The position numbers and the translations under genes were made by a program. Positions 6,193 to 14,259 of a DNA stretch of 17,029 bases are shown here, piece by piece. The notes under the pieces are model-generated. The model worked only from the letters and a program-made list of their open reading frames with translations. It made no database searches and was not told the DNA's origin. Numbering within the stretch: the first letter of the stretch is position 1; each line of letters begins with the position of its first letter. Source of the stretch: an uncultured Peptococcaceae bacterium (GTDB taxonomy: Bacteria; Bacillota; Peptococcia; Peptococcales; Peptococcaceae); NCBI GenBank assembly GCA_902496505.1, contig CABVBB010000004.1, positions 1 to 17,029 of the forward strand. The letters run 5' to 3'.

Positions 6193-9100
6193 ATGATGAA
6201 AAGCAAGAAAACCGTAGCAAAAATGCTTTTAGTGGCATTTGTATTCAGCTTGGTCCTGCCAGCCAGCGTCTTTGCGGCAGACACCAAGAGCGCCAGTGAT
6301 CTCAATGGTCATTGGGCACAGTCAACGATCCAGCAGTGGATGAGCAAAGGGTTGATCGGCGGGTATGAGGACGGGACCTTCCAGCCAGACCGCGCGATCA
6401 CCCGGGCAGAATTTATCAAATTGGTCAACAAGGCCATCGGCGCCAATAAAACAGGCGTTGTGAATTTCACCGACGTTTCAGCAGACGACTGGTTCTATGG
6501 TGAATTGCAGTTAGCCATGGGTGCAGGCTATGTAGGCGGTTTCGAAGACGGCACCTTCCGTCCCAATGACACCGTCACCCGCGCACAGGCAGCGGCTTTT
6601 ATCGCCAAAGCCAAAAATTTGGCCAATGATCCAGCCGCAGCAGCACGCTTCGTGGATAATAGCACCATCGCTGACTGGGCCAAAGGCGCAGTTGGTGCAG
6701 CAGCCAAAGCCGGTTATATCGGCGGCTATGGAGACGGCACCTTCCAGCCGGATAAAGCCCTGACCCGCGCAGAAGCCGTCTCCATGCTCGACCGTGTGCT
6801 GAGCCAGGCAGATAAAGCCAAAGATGACAAAAAACCTGTCGCTGGCGGCGGTGGCAGCTCATCCTCCAGCGGCGGTTCTTCAGGTGGTGGAGGCAACGGC
6901 GGCGGAGATAGCAGCGGCGGTGACAGCAGTGATCCCGCCGTAAAAGATTATGTATACAACAGCAGCAATGGTGCTCTGACCATCATGGGCAAAAACGTCA
7001 CGATCACCTCCACAAAGTTAAATGGAGCAGATACGATCAGAAATTTGACCGTCAATAATGGCGTACAAGATTTCACATTAGAGGGTATCACCATTACAGG
7101 CATCACGACGATCAACGGCGGCAGCAGCAATTCTATTCACTTTAAAGATTGCCAGCTGCAAGGACAGGTCATCCTGAATAAACAAGATGTCCATATTGCC
7201 TTAGAAGGCAGCACCAGTGTCAGCAAAGAAGTGATCGTCCAGGCACCTGCTGCTTTATCTGTGGCAGAGACTGTCAGCATCACGGAGACCATCCAGGCTC
7301 AGGCTGATCTGACCGTTCGCACAGGCACTGTGCCAGAAGTACAAGTGACGAAGCAGGCTGTGGTGACAACCCAAACAGGCGCCAACATTGCCGCAGTGGA
7401 AGTCGCAACCACAGCGCCAGTCACCGTCAACGCAGCTGTAGAGACTGTGAAAGTGAGTGAAGCTGGCGCAGCAGTGACCATCGAGAGCGCTGTCAAAAAT
7501 GTCAGCGTGACTCAGCCTGCCACCGTCACGGTAGCAGCAGGCGGCGCAGTCACAACAGTTGCGGCCGCAGTAGACAACGGGAAAGTTACGGTAACTGGCA
7601 ACGGTACAGTTGACAATGTCGTTGCGACTACAGTTAATACCGTTACGGTAGCAGAGACTGTGAAACCAGCAATTGGAACTGAAGTAACCGTTTCCAATGA
7701 CGCGAAAAAGATCACCTTGACCGTAAATGGCGGTGACGTAATGACCACCCTGCCTGCCGCTGCTAAGCAAAACACAGAAGTTTCCTTTACCGTCGTTCCC
7801 AAAACTGGCTACGAGATAACCAGCGTGCTTCATGGAGGGAGTGTACTGACAGCAACAGGTGATGTGTACAGCTTCACTATGGGTAATGCTGATACAACCG
7901 TGACCATCAATACAGCCACCCAGCCCAAATGGACAGACAACGGCGTTCCCGCTGGACTGACGGCGTCTGAGATCACCGCAGCAGGCACAACCTACACCAC
8001 CACCCTGACCGGCAGCACAACAGCCGCGATCGAGAATGCAGAGGGTCAGCTGTTTGCTGGTGTAGACAATAAAAACAACAAATTCGCCCAATGCGTCATC
8101 GATTTGGGCGGTCTGGCAGAAGGAACGACCTATACGATCACCCAGACCAACGACGCGCTGAATGAAGCGTATCCCGGTGACTTTACTGAAGGCAAAAAAG
8201 TCAAGGACTATAGTGGTGCTGACATAAAAGATGGCATCGCCTTCCTGGTATGGCAGGAGCATGGCGGCACGATCACCTTTAAAATCGAGGCAAACAATAC
8301 TGTCATCAGAACCATCACGATCACCAATAATACCACCGCACAGCCCGTTGACGTGACGGCGACAGTGACAGCAGAAGAGGGTAAAGGTCTGACCTGTGCA
8401 GATACTACCATCAGCGGTTATTTCACTGGCGCATTGGAGCAGTCATTGTTTAACAAAGCCGCGAAGACAGCTGATCTGGGACAAGTCATGGTGACCTTTG
8501 ACGGCCTGAGAAACGATAAGAGTTATACCATTAAGCAGGTGAATCCCGCTTTGTCAGCGGCGTACCCTGAGGAATTTGAAGATAATATCAAAGAAAAAGC
8601 AGGCTATACAGCAGCCGATCTGGCAGAAGGTCTGTATATCTTGATTCTGCAGGGAAATGATCAGCCGATCACCGTGGCCCTGTCTGAAACGGACACAGGC
8701 AAGGTGCTGAAGACGCTCACGCTGACAAATGCCACAGCATCGACTGTAAACAGCGCAAATGCACTGACCACAGCACTGACCAATAAGAACGCTGTCACTT
8801 TGGCTGAAAACGCAGACATTGCAGCAAGCTCAACCTTGACGATCCCAGCGGACAAGACCCTGATCATTCCTGCCGGGGCTAAATTGGCTGGCATTAATGT
8901 CACCAATAACGGCACGATCATCATCAACGATGAAAATGGTCTGGCATTAGGCGCCAAAGTTGGCGGCAACATCACCTTAGGCTCCGATATTACAATGACC
9001 CAAGGTTTGGGCGTTGACGGCCAAACGTTTGAAGGCACCTTAGATGGTGCTGGGCACACGATCGACTTTAGTGCGGTAAGCGGCGCGGAGGATGGTGTAT

Positions 9101-10368
9101 TTGCTGCGGATACAGCAGGCGATACGACCATTAAAAACCTGACCCTGCAGCCTCAGCTGAACGGTGTAGAATGCTTTGTGGGTAATACACACGGCACTAG
9201 CTTTACCTATGATAATGTGGTTGTGGGTCAGGCTGGACAAGTCTGCCAAATGACAGGCGATGACAATAATGAAAGCGCGTATTTAGCCTTTAGTACCGCC
9301 ACAACAACGACTTTTAAAAATTGCACCAACAACTTAAGTTATATATGCAGCGCGGCCAAAACTTATACCAGCGCCTTTTTGGGCGGTTTTGCGTATGGCA
9401 GCTGCACAAGTCTGGTCTTTGAGAACTGCACCAATAATGGCGATCTGACGATGGATTACGCATCATTGTATGTAGGCAATGGGAGCAACATGGGAAATGT
9501 GGCGATCACCATTACAAACTGCACCAATAACGGCAGCATTATGGGTACAGCCAATGCCGCCTATGTCGCTGCTATATCTCATGACAAGCTGAAAAAATAC
9601 GAGAGTAACCAAGATATTGAAGCCATTGCTCAAGCAAATACTAAGGGCAATGGCACAGTCGCCAAGCGCACGGCTGATTGGCTGAAGCTCGCTCAGGACA
9701 GCAGTACTGGCGCTATAACGATCAGTACAACGGATGCACCAGCTGGAGTAGCGTCCTATAATGTCTCCTATTCCGCATACGCTAAGGCGCAGAATGAAAA
9801 GCAAGCGATTGCAACGATTTTGATCAACTACACGATTGAAGGCGCATCGCTGGAAGAAACGCTCCCAGCTTATCAAATGATCGACAAAACTAAGGCAGAG
9901 GCTGCTGGTATCACACTTAATGAAGATAATTGGATAGACTTCTATTATGATACCAAGTATCAAATTGTAGAAGACCCATGCTGTATTGTAGTCGATTTTA
10001 CCAACTGCAATTACAATGAAGACAACAATTCCTTTGACCTCTACGCTGCTAAACCTGAGGTCACCGTTACTGCGGTCGATAAAGATGGCAATCCGCTGGC
10101 TATAGCCAAATTAAGTTACCAAAAAGAGCCAACTCCTATTACACCAAAAGTTGAGGCGGCTATGATGAATTTAACCTTGCCGGCAACTGATGAAGAACAG
10201 TCCAGCGTCACAGATGAAGATCCAGCAACTGGCAAAGATGACAACAGCACCACGGATGACAACGACAATAGTAATATAGACAAGGGTTCAGCAGAGGGCT
10301 CTGGTCAGGATAACGGGGAGCAAGATCCTCCTGTTGATGATCCTGAGCAGCCGCCTGTTGAAGAGTAA
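6193..10368 (+). CDS. Secreted SLH-domain surface protein with beta-helix-like body
   Basis: 1391 residues. A signal peptide (about residues 1-28) with a basic start, hydrophobic core and VFA-A cleavage site directs export. Three SLH domains follow at about 35-82, 91-140 and 152-200, each with GGYEDGTFQP-type and TRAE/TRAQ motifs; these normally bind secondary cell-wall polymers or modified peptidoglycan. A Gly/Ser linker (217-247) leads to a long Thr/Val-rich repetitive body likely to be beta-sheet. It includes a small domain at about 505-575, two copies of an unrecognised domain (597-715 and 726-847), and a beta-helix-like part (about 850-1140) with NCTNN turns. The tail (about 1335-1391) is acidic and Pro-rich, without LPXTG. 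ATG 6193 follows AGAGAGGGG by seven bases; ATG 6196 is also possible. The gene stands alone with its own terminator. An adhesin or structural wall role is inferred. Confidence 0.88.
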   Translation: MMKSKKTVAKMLLVAFVFSLVLPASVFAADTKSASDLNGHWAQSTIQQWMSKGLIGGYEDGTFQPDRAITRAEFIKLVNKAIGANKTGVVNFTDVSADDWFYGELQLAMGAGYVGGFEDGTFRPNDTVTRAQAAAFIAKAKNLANDPAAAARFVDNSTIADWAKGAVGAAAKAGYIGGYGDGTFQPDKALTRAEAVSMLDRVLSQADKAKDDKKPVAGGGGSSSSSGGSSGGGGNGGGDSSGGDSSDPAVKDYVYNSSNGALTIMGKNVTITSTKLNGADTIRNLTVNNGVQDFTLEGITITGITTINGGSSNSIHFKDCQLQGQVILNKQDVHIALEGSTSVSKEVIVQAPAALSVAETVSITETIQAQADLTVRTGTVPEVQVTKQAVVTTQTGANIAAVEVATTAPVTVNAAVETVKVSEAGAAVTIESAVKNVSVTQPATVTVAAGGAVTTVAAAVDNGKVTVTGNGTVDNVVATTVNTVTVAETVKPAIGTEVTVSNDAKKITLTVNGGDVMTTLPAAAKQNTEVSFTVVPKTGYEITSVLHGGSVLTATGDVYSFTMGNADTTVTINTATQPKWTDNGVPAGLTASEITAAGTTYTTTLTGSTTAAIENAEGQLFAGVDNKNNKFAQCVIDLGGLAEGTTYTITQTNDALNEAYPGDFTEGKKVKDYSGADIKDGIAFLVWQEHGGTITFKIEANNTVIRTITITNNTTAQPVDVTATVTAEEGKGLTCADTTISGYFTGALEQSLFNKAAKTADLGQVMVTFDGLRNDKSYTIKQVNPALSAAYPEEFEDNIKEKAGYTAADLAEGLYILILQGNDQPITVALSETDTGKVLKTLTLTNATASTVNSANALTTALTNKNAVTLAENADIAASSTLTIPADKTLIIPAGAKLAGINVTNNGTIIINDENGLALGAKVGGNITLGSDITMTQGLGVDGQTFEGTLDGAGHTIDFSAVSGAEDGVFAADTAGDTTIKNLTLQPQLNGVECFVGNTHGTSFTYDNVVVGQAGQVCQMTGDDNNESAYLAFSTATTTTFKNCTNNLSYICSAAKTYTSAFLGGFAYGSCTSLVFENCTNNGDLTMDYASLYVGNGSNMGNVAITITNCTNNGSIMGTANAAYVAAISHDKLKKYESNQDIEAIAQANTKGNGTVAKRTADWLKLAQDSSTGAITISTTDAPAGVASYNVSYSAYAKAQNEKQAIATILINYTIEGASLEETLPAYQMIDKTKAEAAGITLNEDNWIDFYYDTKYQIVEDPCCIVVDFTNCNYNEDNNSFDLYAAKPEVTVTAVDKDGNPLAIAKLSYQKEPTPITPKVEAAMMNLTLPATDEEQSSVTDEDPATGKDDNSTTDDNDNSNIDKGSAEGSGQDNGEQDPPVDDPEQPPVEE
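7981..8735 (+). repeat. Tandem duplicated domain within the SLH protein
   Basis: Residues about 597-715 and 726-847 are two diverged copies of one unit of about 120 residues. Matching landmarks are GLAEGTTYTITQTNDAL with GLRNDKSYTIKQVNPAL, EAYPGDF with AAYPEEF, a central Gly-Leu/Phe hydrophobic strand, and the endings RTITITNNT and KTLTLTNAT. I do not recognise the domain. Confidence 0.7.
9307..9540 (+). repeat. NCTNN motif repeats in the beta-helix part
   Basis: FKNCTNN, FENCTNNG and ITNCTNNG recur at about residues 1041, 1076 and 1107, some 30-36 residues apart. This is consistent with successive coils of a right-handed beta-helix or GLUG-like repeats. Confidence 0.6.
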
Positions 10369-10407
10369 CAGCCCTCTCTCGCTGATATAGCGTTGAGATA
10401 TAAGAAG

Positions 10408-10439
10408 AAGGATCGCACCAGAACGGTGCGGTCCTTTTT
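10408..10439 (+). terminator. Terminator of the SLH gene
   Basis: GGATCGCACC (10410-10419) pairs with GGTGCGGTCC (10425-10434) with one wobble, around loop AGAAC. Five T follow, and upstream A residues extend the pairing. Confidence 0.92.
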
Positions 10440-10517
10440 CTTATGCGTTTAGAGAGAGCGCATCTTGAGGAAAGACGGCGGTTTACTTATCGAAACGCTA
10501 TGATTAATAAAACTTAT

Positions 10518-10540
10518 TTATCAAAGACAATGGCTGATAA
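10518..10540 (+). promoter_or_regulatory. Inverted repeat, possible LysR activator site
   Basis: TTATCA (10518-10523), 11 bases, TGATAA (10535-10540). Its centre is about 58 bases upstream of the predicted transcription start, near where LysR-family activators usually bind. The binding protein, plausibly the module B regulator, is inferred. Confidence 0.45.
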
Positions 10541-10551
10541 GTGCTAACAAT

Positions 10552-10580
10552 TGGACAATCAGATATTCTTATGACATACT
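10552..10580 (+). promoter_or_regulatory. Promoter of the module B permease-phosphoesterase operon
   Basis: TGGACA (10552-10557) matches five of six -35 bases. CATACT (10575-10580), 17 bases later, matches four of six -10 bases. A weak -10 with an upstream inverted repeat suits a promoter that needs an activator. The predicted leader is about 60 bases. Confidence 0.5.
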
Positions 10581-10649
10581 AAAATCAAAGCTATGATTCC
10601 GGCGCGCGGGAAATAGTGATCATTTTAAGCGATAGGGGAGGTTATGAAA

Positions 10650-12092
10650 ATGACAGCTGTAAATAGCCGACGGTATTATCTGCATACAGGGATTGGTTTG
10701 CTTTTGATGTTTGGCATGGGGTACCTGCCGCCGATCGCGCCGTTGACGCCGGTAGGCATGCAGGTGGGCGGCATCTTTTTGGGACTATTGTATTTGTGGA
10801 CAATGGTGGATATCATGTGGCCGAGTTTGTTAGGTCTGGCTGCACTGGCCATGTCCGACTGCACCAATATTGCTGGTGTGCTGACGGCCTCTTTTGGCAA
10901 CAGTACCGTCATACTGATGATATTTGTTTTGGCTTTGGTTGGCGTGGTAGAGACAGCGGGCATACCGGACTATATCATCCAATGGATCATGACACGCAAG
11001 GTCATCGAAGGGCGTCCGTGGGTGTTTACCATCATTATTTTATTAGGGACGTATGTAACATCAGTTATGGCACAGTTGGTCGCAGCATTTTTGTTCTGGT
11101 CCATTCTCTATAAGTTATTTGAAGATATTGGCTATAAGAAAGGGGACCGCTATACCAAGCTGCTGCTATTCGGCGTGGCTTATGCAACGTGTCTGGGGAC
11201 GTTTTTGATGCCGTTTCACGGTATGGGGCTTTTGCTGACGGGAACGATGCAGAGTGCCCTGCCAGGCTCGACCCTGAATTATTTACCGTATATCGTGGTC
11301 AATTTGGTCATATCGATCTTGTCGATATTGTTGTATGTGCTGATGATGAAGGTCGGCTTCCGGGCTGATGTGACACCGCTGCGGCAGGTCAAGACAGCCA
11401 TGTTTGAAGAAAATAAGCTGCCGCCGATGAGCAGACTGCAAAAGTTCCTGCTGTTCTATTTGCTGCTCATGATCATGCTGCTGCTTTTGCCCTCCTTCCT
11501 GCCGAAGACTTGGCTTTTGACGCAGAAATTGAGCTCGGCTGGTTCAGCGGGCATCGTATTGATCTTATTCTCACTATTGTGTGTTATCCGAGTAGAGGGG
11601 AAATCCTTGGTCGACTTTCGCGCTTTGGCGCATCAGAAAATTGCTTGGGAGCTGGTTTTCCTCTGTGCAATGGCCTTAGCGATCTCTTCATTTTTGACCA
11701 AACCGGAAACGGGTATCACAGCTCTTTTGCAGCAGATCTTAAATCCGATATTTTTGGACAAGAGTCCGATCCTCTTTATTTTCCTCTTGTGTTTCTTAGC
11801 GATCTTGTTAACGAATGTGGGCAATAATGGCGTCATTGCCATGTTGATGATGGCGGTATCTTGTCTCTATGTCGGTTCTTATGGGATCGATCCGGCGATC
11901 GTTGTTATTTTGCTGAGCTACTGCACCAATATTGCTTTTCTTTTGCCAGCGTCATCTATGTTTGGAGCGATCGCGCATGGCAATGATTGGCTGACAGCCA
12001 AAGATATTTACCTCTATGCCGTGCTGGCCGCTGTCGTGGGATTGGTGCTGGCGGTATTTGTTGGTTATCCTTTAGCAGTCTTCTTAGTATAA
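10650..12092 (+). CDS. DASS/SLC13-family anion permease (module B)
   Basis: 480 residues with about 11-12 membrane segments, predicted in the inner membrane. SFGNSTVILMIFVLALVG in the first half and LLTNVGNNGVIAMLM in the second are typical of the two inverted-repeat halves of SLC13/DASS carriers, which import di- or tricarboxylates, sulfate and related anions, usually with sodium or protons. The ribosome binding site GGGGAGG (10635-10641) is eight bases from ATG 10650 but only two from the in-frame ATG 10644, so I prefer 10650; 10644 would add Met-Lys. The stop is 11 bases before the phosphoesterase start, which implies cotranslation in one operon. It is only distantly similar to the module A permease, so the transported anion probably differs. 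Confidence 0.85.
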   Translation: MTAVNSRRYYLHTGIGLLLMFGMGYLPPIAPLTPVGMQVGGIFLGLLYLWTMVDIMWPSLLGLAALAMSDCTNIAGVLTASFGNSTVILMIFVLALVGVVETAGIPDYIIQWIMTRKVIEGRPWVFTIIILLGTYVTSVMAQLVAAFLFWSILYKLFEDIGYKKGDRYTKLLLFGVAYATCLGTFLMPFHGMGLLLTGTMQSALPGSTLNYLPYIVVNLVISILSILLYVLMMKVGFRADVTPLRQVKTAMFEENKLPPMSRLQKFLLFYLLLMIMLLLLPSFLPKTWLLTQKLSSAGSAGIVLILFSLLCVIRVEGKSLVDFRALAHQKIAWELVFLCAMALAISSFLTKPETGITALLQQILNPIFLDKSPILFIFLLCFLAILLTNVGNNGVIAMLMMAVSCLYVGSYGIDPAIVVILLSYCTNIAFLLPASSMFGAIAHGNDWLTAKDIYLYAVLAAVVGLVLAVFVGYPLAVFLV

Positions 12093-12103
12093 AAGGAGTG
12101 GTC

Positions 12104-14125
12104 ATGATGAAACAAGCAGCATCTGAAAAATTGTTCGTTTTAGGTATTGATGGTATGGATCCCCGTTTGACCAAGCAATATATAGAAGCGGGGCGGATGC
12201 CCAATACAGCGCGGCTAGTCGCCAAAGGCTCACATCGTGCCGATCTATCTATGCTGGGCGGTCATCCGACAGTAACGCCGCCTATGTGGACAACTCTGGC
12301 AACGGGGACTTGGCCGGTCGTGCATGGCATCACTGGCTTTTCGCGCAGAACGCCCGGCAAACTGGGGGTCAGCGAGTATGGATTGGATTCCCGCTTGTGC
12401 AAGGCGGAGCCTTTGTGGAATGTATTTGCGGAGGCTGGCAAAAAGACACTGGTCATCCATTGGCCAGGCTCCTCTTGGCCGCCGACCTCAGACAGTCCTG
12501 ATCTGCATGTCATTGACGGGACGCAGCCAGGGACGGTCAATATGGGCGTGGCGCAGATCGAATCGGAATTTGTCCTGGTGGCCAGCGAACAGACAGAGGC
12601 AGTGACCTTCAAGGCCAAAGCCGCGGCAGACAGCAATGTGCCCTGTGTTATTACGGATCTGGAGGTCAATGACAATGGTGCACCGGATTTCTTGAGCCGC
12701 AGTGCAGAACAGGGCGAAAATCTGACCTTGATCCTCAAAGAGAGTGATGGGCAAGGCGCATTGGGCGAAGCGCCCTTCGATTTGGTCTTTTCGCAGATCA
12801 AGCCGGCAGTGGGCTGGGTCCAAGCACCGGCTGGCGCTAAGGAATTCGTCATGCTTTTTTCGCAGGGTCTGATCCGACGTTTGGCTTTGATCCTGCCGGA
12901 TGAGCACGGCGTGTATTCGCGGGTGGCGCTTTATCATACCAAGCAGGATACAGAACCAATTGCTGTTTTGGAGAAAAATGTTTTTACGGCAAATATTTTA
13001 GGCCAGTCTTGGAAAAATGAAGCCTATCATGATGTGGTGCGTAATATGCGGGTTTTGGAATTGGCGGAGGATGGCAGCCACATCAAGATGTGGATCTCAG
13101 CAGCTATGGATATCCATCAGGATTCCGTCTGGCATCCTAAACGGCTGTATCAGGATGTCGTAAAAAACGTGGGCTATCCTTGTTCAGAAGCCATGCTGGG
13201 TGCTTTTGACGAACGTATGGTGACCGACTGCATGTTGGCCAATTGGGAAGTTGCCAGCCGTTGGCAGTCTGGTGCGATCAATTATTTGCTGAAACAGGAG
13301 GGCTATGAGGTCGTCTTCTCCCATTTCCACAATATCGATGCTCAGGCGCATATGCTGACAAAATTCATGAAATACCGCGGCCGCAAAAATGAGCTGCCAG
13401 AGGAAAAATACGCCGAATTTATCGCTCAAGTTTATGAACAGACTGACCGTTATATTGGAGAGTTCCTATATCTGCTAGATGAGGGCTGGAGCGTATTTTT
13501 GGTCTCGGATCATGCCATCGTTTGTCCAGAGCACGGCAATCGCCTCCTTTGCGATGCAGCAGGCGTCTGTGTGCCGATTATGCAGGAACTAGGCTTTACC
13601 GAAACGGTCAAGGATGAAAACGGTCAGGATACGTATGCGATCGATTGGGAGAAGACGATCGCGATCAATAAGGATATTTACATCGATCTCAATATCAAGG
13701 GCCGTGATCCGCATGGCATCGTCGATCCGGCGGATCAATATGAGGTCGAGGAACAGATCATCACGGCACTTTATGGCTACAAGGATAAGGTGACAGGTAA
13801 ACGTATCGTTTCGCTGGCTCTGCGCAATCGGGAGGCGATCTTGCTGGGATTGGGCGGACCGGAATGCGGTGATATTGTTCTCTTTATGGCGGAAGGGTAC
13901 AACATCGACCATGCAGACTGCTTAACGACCACTTATGGTTATGCGCAGACGTCCATGCAGCCGATTTTCGTTGCCGCGGGTGCTGGCATCAAGGAGGGCT
14001 TCACCACGGAGCGTTATATCCGGCAGATCGATCTGGTACCGACGATGGCGGCCTTGGGCGGCGTACGCATGCCGAGAGAATGTGAGGGCGCACCCATCTA
14101 TCAGATCATGACAGAAGTATATTAG
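12104..14125 (+). CDS. AP-superfamily phosphoesterase/phosphomutase, full length (module B)
   Basis: 673 residues, no signal peptide or membrane segment, so cytoplasmic. The pattern fits COG3379-type enzymes. The first metal ligand is D16 (GIDGMDP). The likely nucleophile is T58 in PTVTPPMWTTLATG, followed by HGITGF. D412 and H416 (DAQAH) and D469-H470 (SDHA) supply further metal ligands, and then comes GRDPHGIVDPADQYE. The segment between the nucleophile and D412 is long (about residues 130-400) and may be the substrate-selecting lobe. The His expected just before the last strand (GTHR-like in relatives) is absent; H603 in DHADCLTTTYG may replace it. ATG 12104 has AAAGGAG five bases upstream; ATG 12107 is an equally possible start. 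Cotranscription with a DASS permease suggests it acts on the imported anion. Substrate unknown; mutase rather than hydrolase activity is possible. Confidence 0.85.
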   Translation: MMKQAASEKLFVLGIDGMDPRLTKQYIEAGRMPNTARLVAKGSHRADLSMLGGHPTVTPPMWTTLATGTWPVVHGITGFSRRTPGKLGVSEYGLDSRLCKAEPLWNVFAEAGKKTLVIHWPGSSWPPTSDSPDLHVIDGTQPGTVNMGVAQIESEFVLVASEQTEAVTFKAKAAADSNVPCVITDLEVNDNGAPDFLSRSAEQGENLTLILKESDGQGALGEAPFDLVFSQIKPAVGWVQAPAGAKEFVMLFSQGLIRRLALILPDEHGVYSRVALYHTKQDTEPIAVLEKNVFTANILGQSWKNEAYHDVVRNMRVLELAEDGSHIKMWISAAMDIHQDSVWHPKRLYQDVVKNVGYPCSEAMLGAFDERMVTDCMLANWEVASRWQSGAINYLLKQEGYEVVFSHFHNIDAQAHMLTKFMKYRGRKNELPEEKYAEFIAQVYEQTDRYIGEFLYLLDEGWSVFLVSDHAIVCPEHGNRLLCDAAGVCVPIMQELGFTETVKDENGQDTYAIDWEKTIAINKDIYIDLNIKGRDPHGIVDPADQYEVEEQIITALYGYKDKVTGKRIVSLALRNREAILLGLGGPECGDIVLFMAEGYNIDHADCLTTTYGYAQTSMQPIFVAAGAGIKEGFTTERYIRQIDLVPTMAALGGVRMPRECEGAPIYQIMTEVY

Positions 14126-14138
14126 TAGGAGCACAATA

Positions 14139-14178
14139 AGGGAGCGGGATCATGGCAAGGTGATCCTGCTCTCTTTTT
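14139..14178 (+). terminator. Terminator of the module B operon
   Basis: GAGCGGGATCA (14142-14152) pairs with TGATCCTGCTC (14161-14171) with one G-T pair and extends outward by three more pairs. The loop is eight bases, and five T follow (14174-14178). It separates the phosphoesterase from the LysR gene. Confidence 0.9.
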
Positions 14179-14192
14179 ATGCTGAGGGCTGT

Positions 14193-14219
14193 CGTACATC
14201 TGCCACCTTGTCCGTACAT
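14193..14219 (+). repeat. CGTACAT direct repeat over the LysR promoter
   Basis: CGTACAT occurs at 14193-14199 and 14213-14219, exactly 20 bases apart, about two helical turns. The second copy overlaps the end of the -35 hexamer and the spacer, which suits an autoregulatory site. Confidence 0.4.
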
Positions 14220-14236
14220 AGCGAAAACAGTATAAT
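14208..14236 (+). promoter_or_regulatory. Promoter of the module B LysR gene
   Basis: TTGTCC (14208-14213), 17 bases, perfect TATAAT (14231-14236). Transcription should begin at about 14243, immediately before the ribosome binding site AAAGGAG, so the leader is very short. Confidence 0.75.
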
Positions 14237-14259
14237 GAAAAGAAAAAGGAGCGATGCCC

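Noticed and set aside
6105..6299. 64-codon frame starting with TTG in the SLH leader, overlapping the SLH gene start
   Set aside because: No ribosome binding site before the TTG, and it runs into the SLH gene in another frame. The AAAGGAGGG at 6125-6133 lies inside it, not before it.
7255..8262. Long open frame on the minus strand (335 codons) inside the SLH gene, with others at 7512-7802 and 8661-9131
   Set aside because: They lie antisense to a well-supported gene and have Cys/His/Gly-rich or Val/Thr/Ala-rich low-complexity translations mirroring its repetitive codons. No domain or clear ribosome binding site was seen.
11987..12103. N-terminal extension of the module B phosphoesterase into the permease gene
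   Set aside because: It overlaps the permease coding sequence, and the ribosome binding site at 12092-12098 and the family N-terminus (LGIDGMDP) both point to ATG 12104.
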